A DNA stretch of 64,000 nt from Flavobacterium aquicola (GTDB lineage: Bacteria > Bacteroidota > Bacteroidia > Flavobacteriales > Flavobacteriaceae), in NCBI RefSeq assembly GCF_003385115.1, contig NZ_QUNI01000017.1, positions 56,229 through 120,228 on the forward strand, given 5' to 3'. The notes below the pieces were generated by a model. The model was not told where the DNA came from. It saw only the letters and a list, made by a program, of their open reading frames with translations, and made no database searches. Shown here piece by piece: positions 62,972-64,000 of the stretch. Positions within the stretch are counted from its first letter, which is position 1, and every line of letters starts with the position of its first letter. Both the position numbers and the translations under genes were made by a program.

Positions 62972-63006
62972 AAAAAGGGAGACATTTTTGATATGTCTCC
63001 CTTTTT
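62972..63006. terminator. Bidirectional terminator between the protease and pth
   Basis: AAAAAGGGAGACAT (62972-62985) and ATGTCTCCCTTTTT (62993-63006), perfect 14-bp arms; the last base touches the pth stop codon. Confidence 0.92.
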
Positions 63007-63677
63007 TATTTTCCATTAAATGCAGTCATCGTGTTTTCTAATCCTGCCGTTCCAAAAGATTTTATTATTTCGGAAGCGACTTCCAGTCTTTCGGGAAGTT
63101 TTGCTTTTTCGTTATCGTCCCAATCTCCTAATACATAATCGACCTGCTGTCCTTTTTTAAACTCATCGCTGATGCCAAATCGGAAGCGGGTGTATTCTTG
63201 TGTGTTTAGAACGAGATTAATGTTTTTTAGTCCGTTGTGTCCCCCGTCACTACCTTTTTTTCGGATGCGGATAGTTCCAAAGGAAAGGTTTAAATCATCG
63301 GTAATGACAAAAATATTTTCAAGCGGAATGTTTTCTTTGTCCATCCAGAATTTTACGGCTTTACCGCTTAAATTCATGTAGGTGTTGGGTTTGAGTAGTA
63401 AAAAGGTTCTGCCTTTGAATTTGTATTCGGCTAGTGCACCTAGTTTTACGGTTTCGAATGAAAGTCCTTCTTTTTTGGCTAGGAAATCCAATACTTTGAA
63501 GCCAATGTTATGTCTGGTGTTTACATATTCGGAGCCGATGTTGCCTAGGCCTACGATTAAAAATTTTTTACTCACTTCTATATTATTTTTTTGGTGTCCG
63601 TGAACCTCCGGTTTCATATTATCTTTGTTCTCTGCTGTTTTTGGTGATGAAAACAGGTTTTGTATCCATTTTATCAT
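63006..63677 (-). CDS. pth: Peptidyl-tRNA hydrolase
   Basis: Releases tRNA from stalled peptidyl-tRNA in the cytoplasm. FLIVGLGNIGSEYVNTRHNIGF carries the conserved Asn and the catalytic His (core GSEYVNTRHNIGF); LLLKPNTYMNLSGKAV and VITDDLNLSFGTIRIRKKG (catalytic Asp) and GSDGGHNGLKNI follow. Start at ATG 63677 (MIKWIQNLFSSPKTAENKD); this leaves an unusual N-terminal extension of about 37 residues before the enzyme proper. ATG at residue 21 (MKPEVHGHQK) is an alternative. 223 aa. Confidence 0.93.
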   Translation of the reverse strand: MIKWIQNLFSSPKTAENKDNMKPEVHGHQKNNIEVSKKFLIVGLGNIGSEYVNTRHNIGFKVLDFLAKKEGLSFETVKLGALAEYKFKGRTFLLLKPNTYMNLSGKAVKFWMDKENIPLENIFVITDDLNLSFGTIRIRKKGSDGGHNGLKNINLVLNTQEYTRFRFGISDEFKKGQQVDYVLGDWDDNEKAKLPERLEVASEIIKSFGTAGLENTMTAFNGK

Positions 63678-63737
63678 GGTGCAAAAATAGTATAAAAAGA
63701 ATAAAGAGGAAAGAACAAAGAATATAGAGAATTCCAT

Positions 63738-63935
63738 GAGATTGATTTTAACCGCAAGGAGCGCAAAAGGAAGTAATGGACGCAGAGCTCTGCGAACTTA
63801 GCGCAATTCTTTGCGGGCTTTGCGTTTAAAATGAAGGCAAGAACGAAACCATAAACCCTAACCAGCACCGATGGGAGGGAAAATCCTTTTATTGGTCTCA
63901 GATTCGGGTTTAAAACCCTGCAATTTATTGCAGTA
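63738..63935. repeat. Repeat-rich intergenic region downstream of the pth promoter
   Basis: 63741-63836 is a GCAAAG-family imperfect palindrome centred on GCAGAGCTCTGC. It is followed by CACCGATGGGAGGGAAAATCC (from about 63867), GGGTTTAAAACCC (63906-63918) and hairpin CTGCAA-TTTA-TTGCAG (63918-63933). Confidence 0.55.
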
Positions 63936-63970
63936 CTTTAGTAATGCGAAAAAATCTTTACCTTTAGATT

Positions 63971-64000
63971 ATGAGCACAGATTTAAGAAAAGGTTCGCAT
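63971..64000 (+). CDS. Possible start of a gene cut by the right edge
   Basis: ATG at 63971 opens MSTDLRKGSH to the end of the window, 5 nt after a TACCTTTA (-7-like) at 63959-63966. Too short to identify. Confidence 0.25.
   Translation, partial: MSTDLRKGSH

Overview
The window looks like a Flavobacterium-type member of the Bacteroidota. The grounds are low GC, genes without Shine-Dalgarno leaders, promoters of the TTG-N17..23-TAnnTTTG type, many N-terminal signals ending in FAQ or an SxC lipobox, type IX secretion (T9SS) cargo proteins, a TonB-dependent receptor, DUF4270 and DUF4139 proteins, and intergenic repeats of kinds I associate with that genus. No rRNA, tRNA, CRISPR array, transposase or phage gene was found.

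Layout. 1-1907 (minus): gluconate permease gntP (cut by the left edge) and a short-type 6-phosphogluconate dehydrogenase. 2071-6205 (minus): three exported proteins (DUF4139, VWA lipoprotein, SIMPL-like). 6353-8937 (plus): a LytS-like TPR sensor kinase and its LytTR response regulator. 9032-15030 (minus): an AsmA-like/GT51 transglycosylase, radA, an alpha/beta-hydrolase-like protein, panD and panC. 15138-19429 (plus): a half-length glycogen-synthase-like protein, a DUF4270 lipoprotein and glmS. 19739-24120: TonB-dependent receptor plus SGNH lipoprotein. 24378-26246: atpD-atpC. 26391-28319: two outer-membrane barrel proteins. 28376-33428: biotin genes bioF, bioD, bioA and a FabF-like ketosynthase, interrupted by a GxxExxY gene between inverted repeats. 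33523-34011: recX. 34380-56982: five tandem T9SS cargo paralogs (434 to 2084 aa) with a shared C-terminal architecture. 57103-60020 (minus): bioB, a small membrane protein and ribF. 60281-62953: a secreted reprolysin-like metalloprotease with a T9SS tail. 63006-63677 (minus): pth.

How parts fit together. The VWA and SIMPL genes each carry a matching 21-bp-period direct repeat, 32 bp upstream of a -7 element, next to the LytS/LytTR pair. This suggests a small local regulon. The five T9SS paralogs end in the same modules and three share the same terminator stem, so they look like a surface-protein array grown by segmental duplication and N-terminal domain swapping. Biotin genes are split between bioF-D-A plus the ketosynthase and a distant bioB, with no bioC or bioH in the window.

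Most promising leads: the paired operators near the LytTR system; the GxxExxY nuclease-like gene bounded by terminal inverted repeats inside the bio locus; a repeat that also lies in frame inside bioF; the T9SS array with a domain inserted inside a YDG domain; a conserved promoter motif shared by two of the array genes; a DUF4139 protein carrying SusC-signature-like peptides; and an esterase-like protein with Asp in place of the nucleophilic Ser.
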